DNA of 5,875 nt from a bacterium. Its GTDB lineage: Bacteria > Krumholzibacteriota > Krumholzibacteria > LZORAL124-64-63. A program made the translations under genes and the position numbers. The stretch covers positions 1 through 5,875 of the forward strand of contig QNDV01000165.1 of assembly GCA_003646045.1 (NCBI GenBank), read 5' to 3'. The notes beneath the pieces were generated by a model. The model worked only from the letters and a program-made list of their open reading frames with translations. It was not told where the DNA came from and ran no database searches. Of the stretch, positions 5,648 to 5,875 are shown piece after piece; position 1 is the first letter of the stretch; each line of letters starts with the position of its first letter.

Positions 5648-5875
5648 ATGAAGAAGCAGAACCTGATCCTCGTCGCCGCCCTGACCGCGGTTTCTCTCAC
5701 AACCGGCGCGGCATTTGCAGCTACGCTCCACACCGACTTGGTCTTCGACCCTATCCTCGATGCCGACATCATCGAAACCGAGATGGAAGCCTCCCCCAAC
5801 GCGGGTCGATCCATAGACCTGGGACCTGGCCCGGATTCCGACTCCGAATGGGGCGACGAGTATGGACTGGACACG
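5648..5875 (+). CDS. Secreted acidic protein of unknown function (N-terminal part)
   Basis: The first 76 codons of a gene that runs off the right edge. AAGGAG (5636-5641) lies six bases before ATG 5648, a strong start. The protein opens with a clear Sec signal peptide: MKKQN, a hydrophobic core and GAAFA-A, with cleavage after about residue 24. The visible mature part is rich in Asp/Glu with almost no basic residues; it includes PGPDSDSEWGDEYGLD near the end. No Cys, lipobox or recognised domain is visible. It is transcribed away from the porin-flavin operon, so the two could share regulation, but the intervening DNA is long. Acidic patches of this kind occur in metal- or Ca2+-binding exported proteins, in linkers and in surface proteins; I cannot choose between these. 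Confidence 0.85.
   Translation, partial: MKKQNLILVAALTAVSLTTGAAFAATLHTDLVFDPILDADIIETEMEASPNAGRSIDLGPGPDSDSEWGDEYGLDT

Noticed and set aside
5602..5874. A minus-strand open frame at the right edge.
   Set aside because: Antisense to the secreted-protein gene, which has a strong Shine-Dalgarno and signal peptide.

Overview
The window comes from a Gram-negative bacterium with GC-rich DNA. It encodes an outer-membrane beta-barrel protein with a C-terminal Phe, Sec-type signal peptides and GC-rich third codon positions. The sequence alone does not fix the phylum.

Positions 1-5019 hold five genes, all on the minus strand and tightly packed. In transcription order they are: (1) an OprO/OprP-like outer-membrane porin (3877-5019); (2) a secreted FMN-binding-domain protein with a TGAT flavinylation motif (3274-3867); (3) a two-helix membrane protein with PepSY-type transmembrane signatures and a periplasmic Asp-box (BNR-like) domain (2582-3277); (4) ApbE, the FAD:protein FMN transferase that would attach FMN to protein 2 (1635-2585); and (5) an NhaC-family antiporter-like membrane protein that runs off the left edge (1-1578). 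Genes 1 to 4 are separated by 9 nt or overlap by 4 nt, so they look translationally coupled. Gene 5 follows after 57 nt with its own ribosome binding site.

Taken together this is a self-contained extracytosolic flavin redox module. ApbE flavinylates the periplasmic carrier, the PepSY-like protein may pass electrons across the inner membrane, and the porin would let a substrate or acceptor through the outer membrane. The substrate is unknown. Acidic segments in the porin make a cation or metal one idea to test.

An AT-rich leader (about 5020-5160) precedes the cluster. It carries a plausible sigma70-type promoter whose -10 lies in a 15-bp palindrome, then a 20-bp hairpin-forming inverted repeat just before the porin Shine-Dalgarno. 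Upstream, 5180-5647 holds no confident gene. It has one weak minus-strand ORF with a CxxCH motif that ends in a terminator-like structure. At the right edge, a divergent plus-strand gene (5648 onward) begins a secreted, strongly acidic protein of unknown function that is cut by the window.
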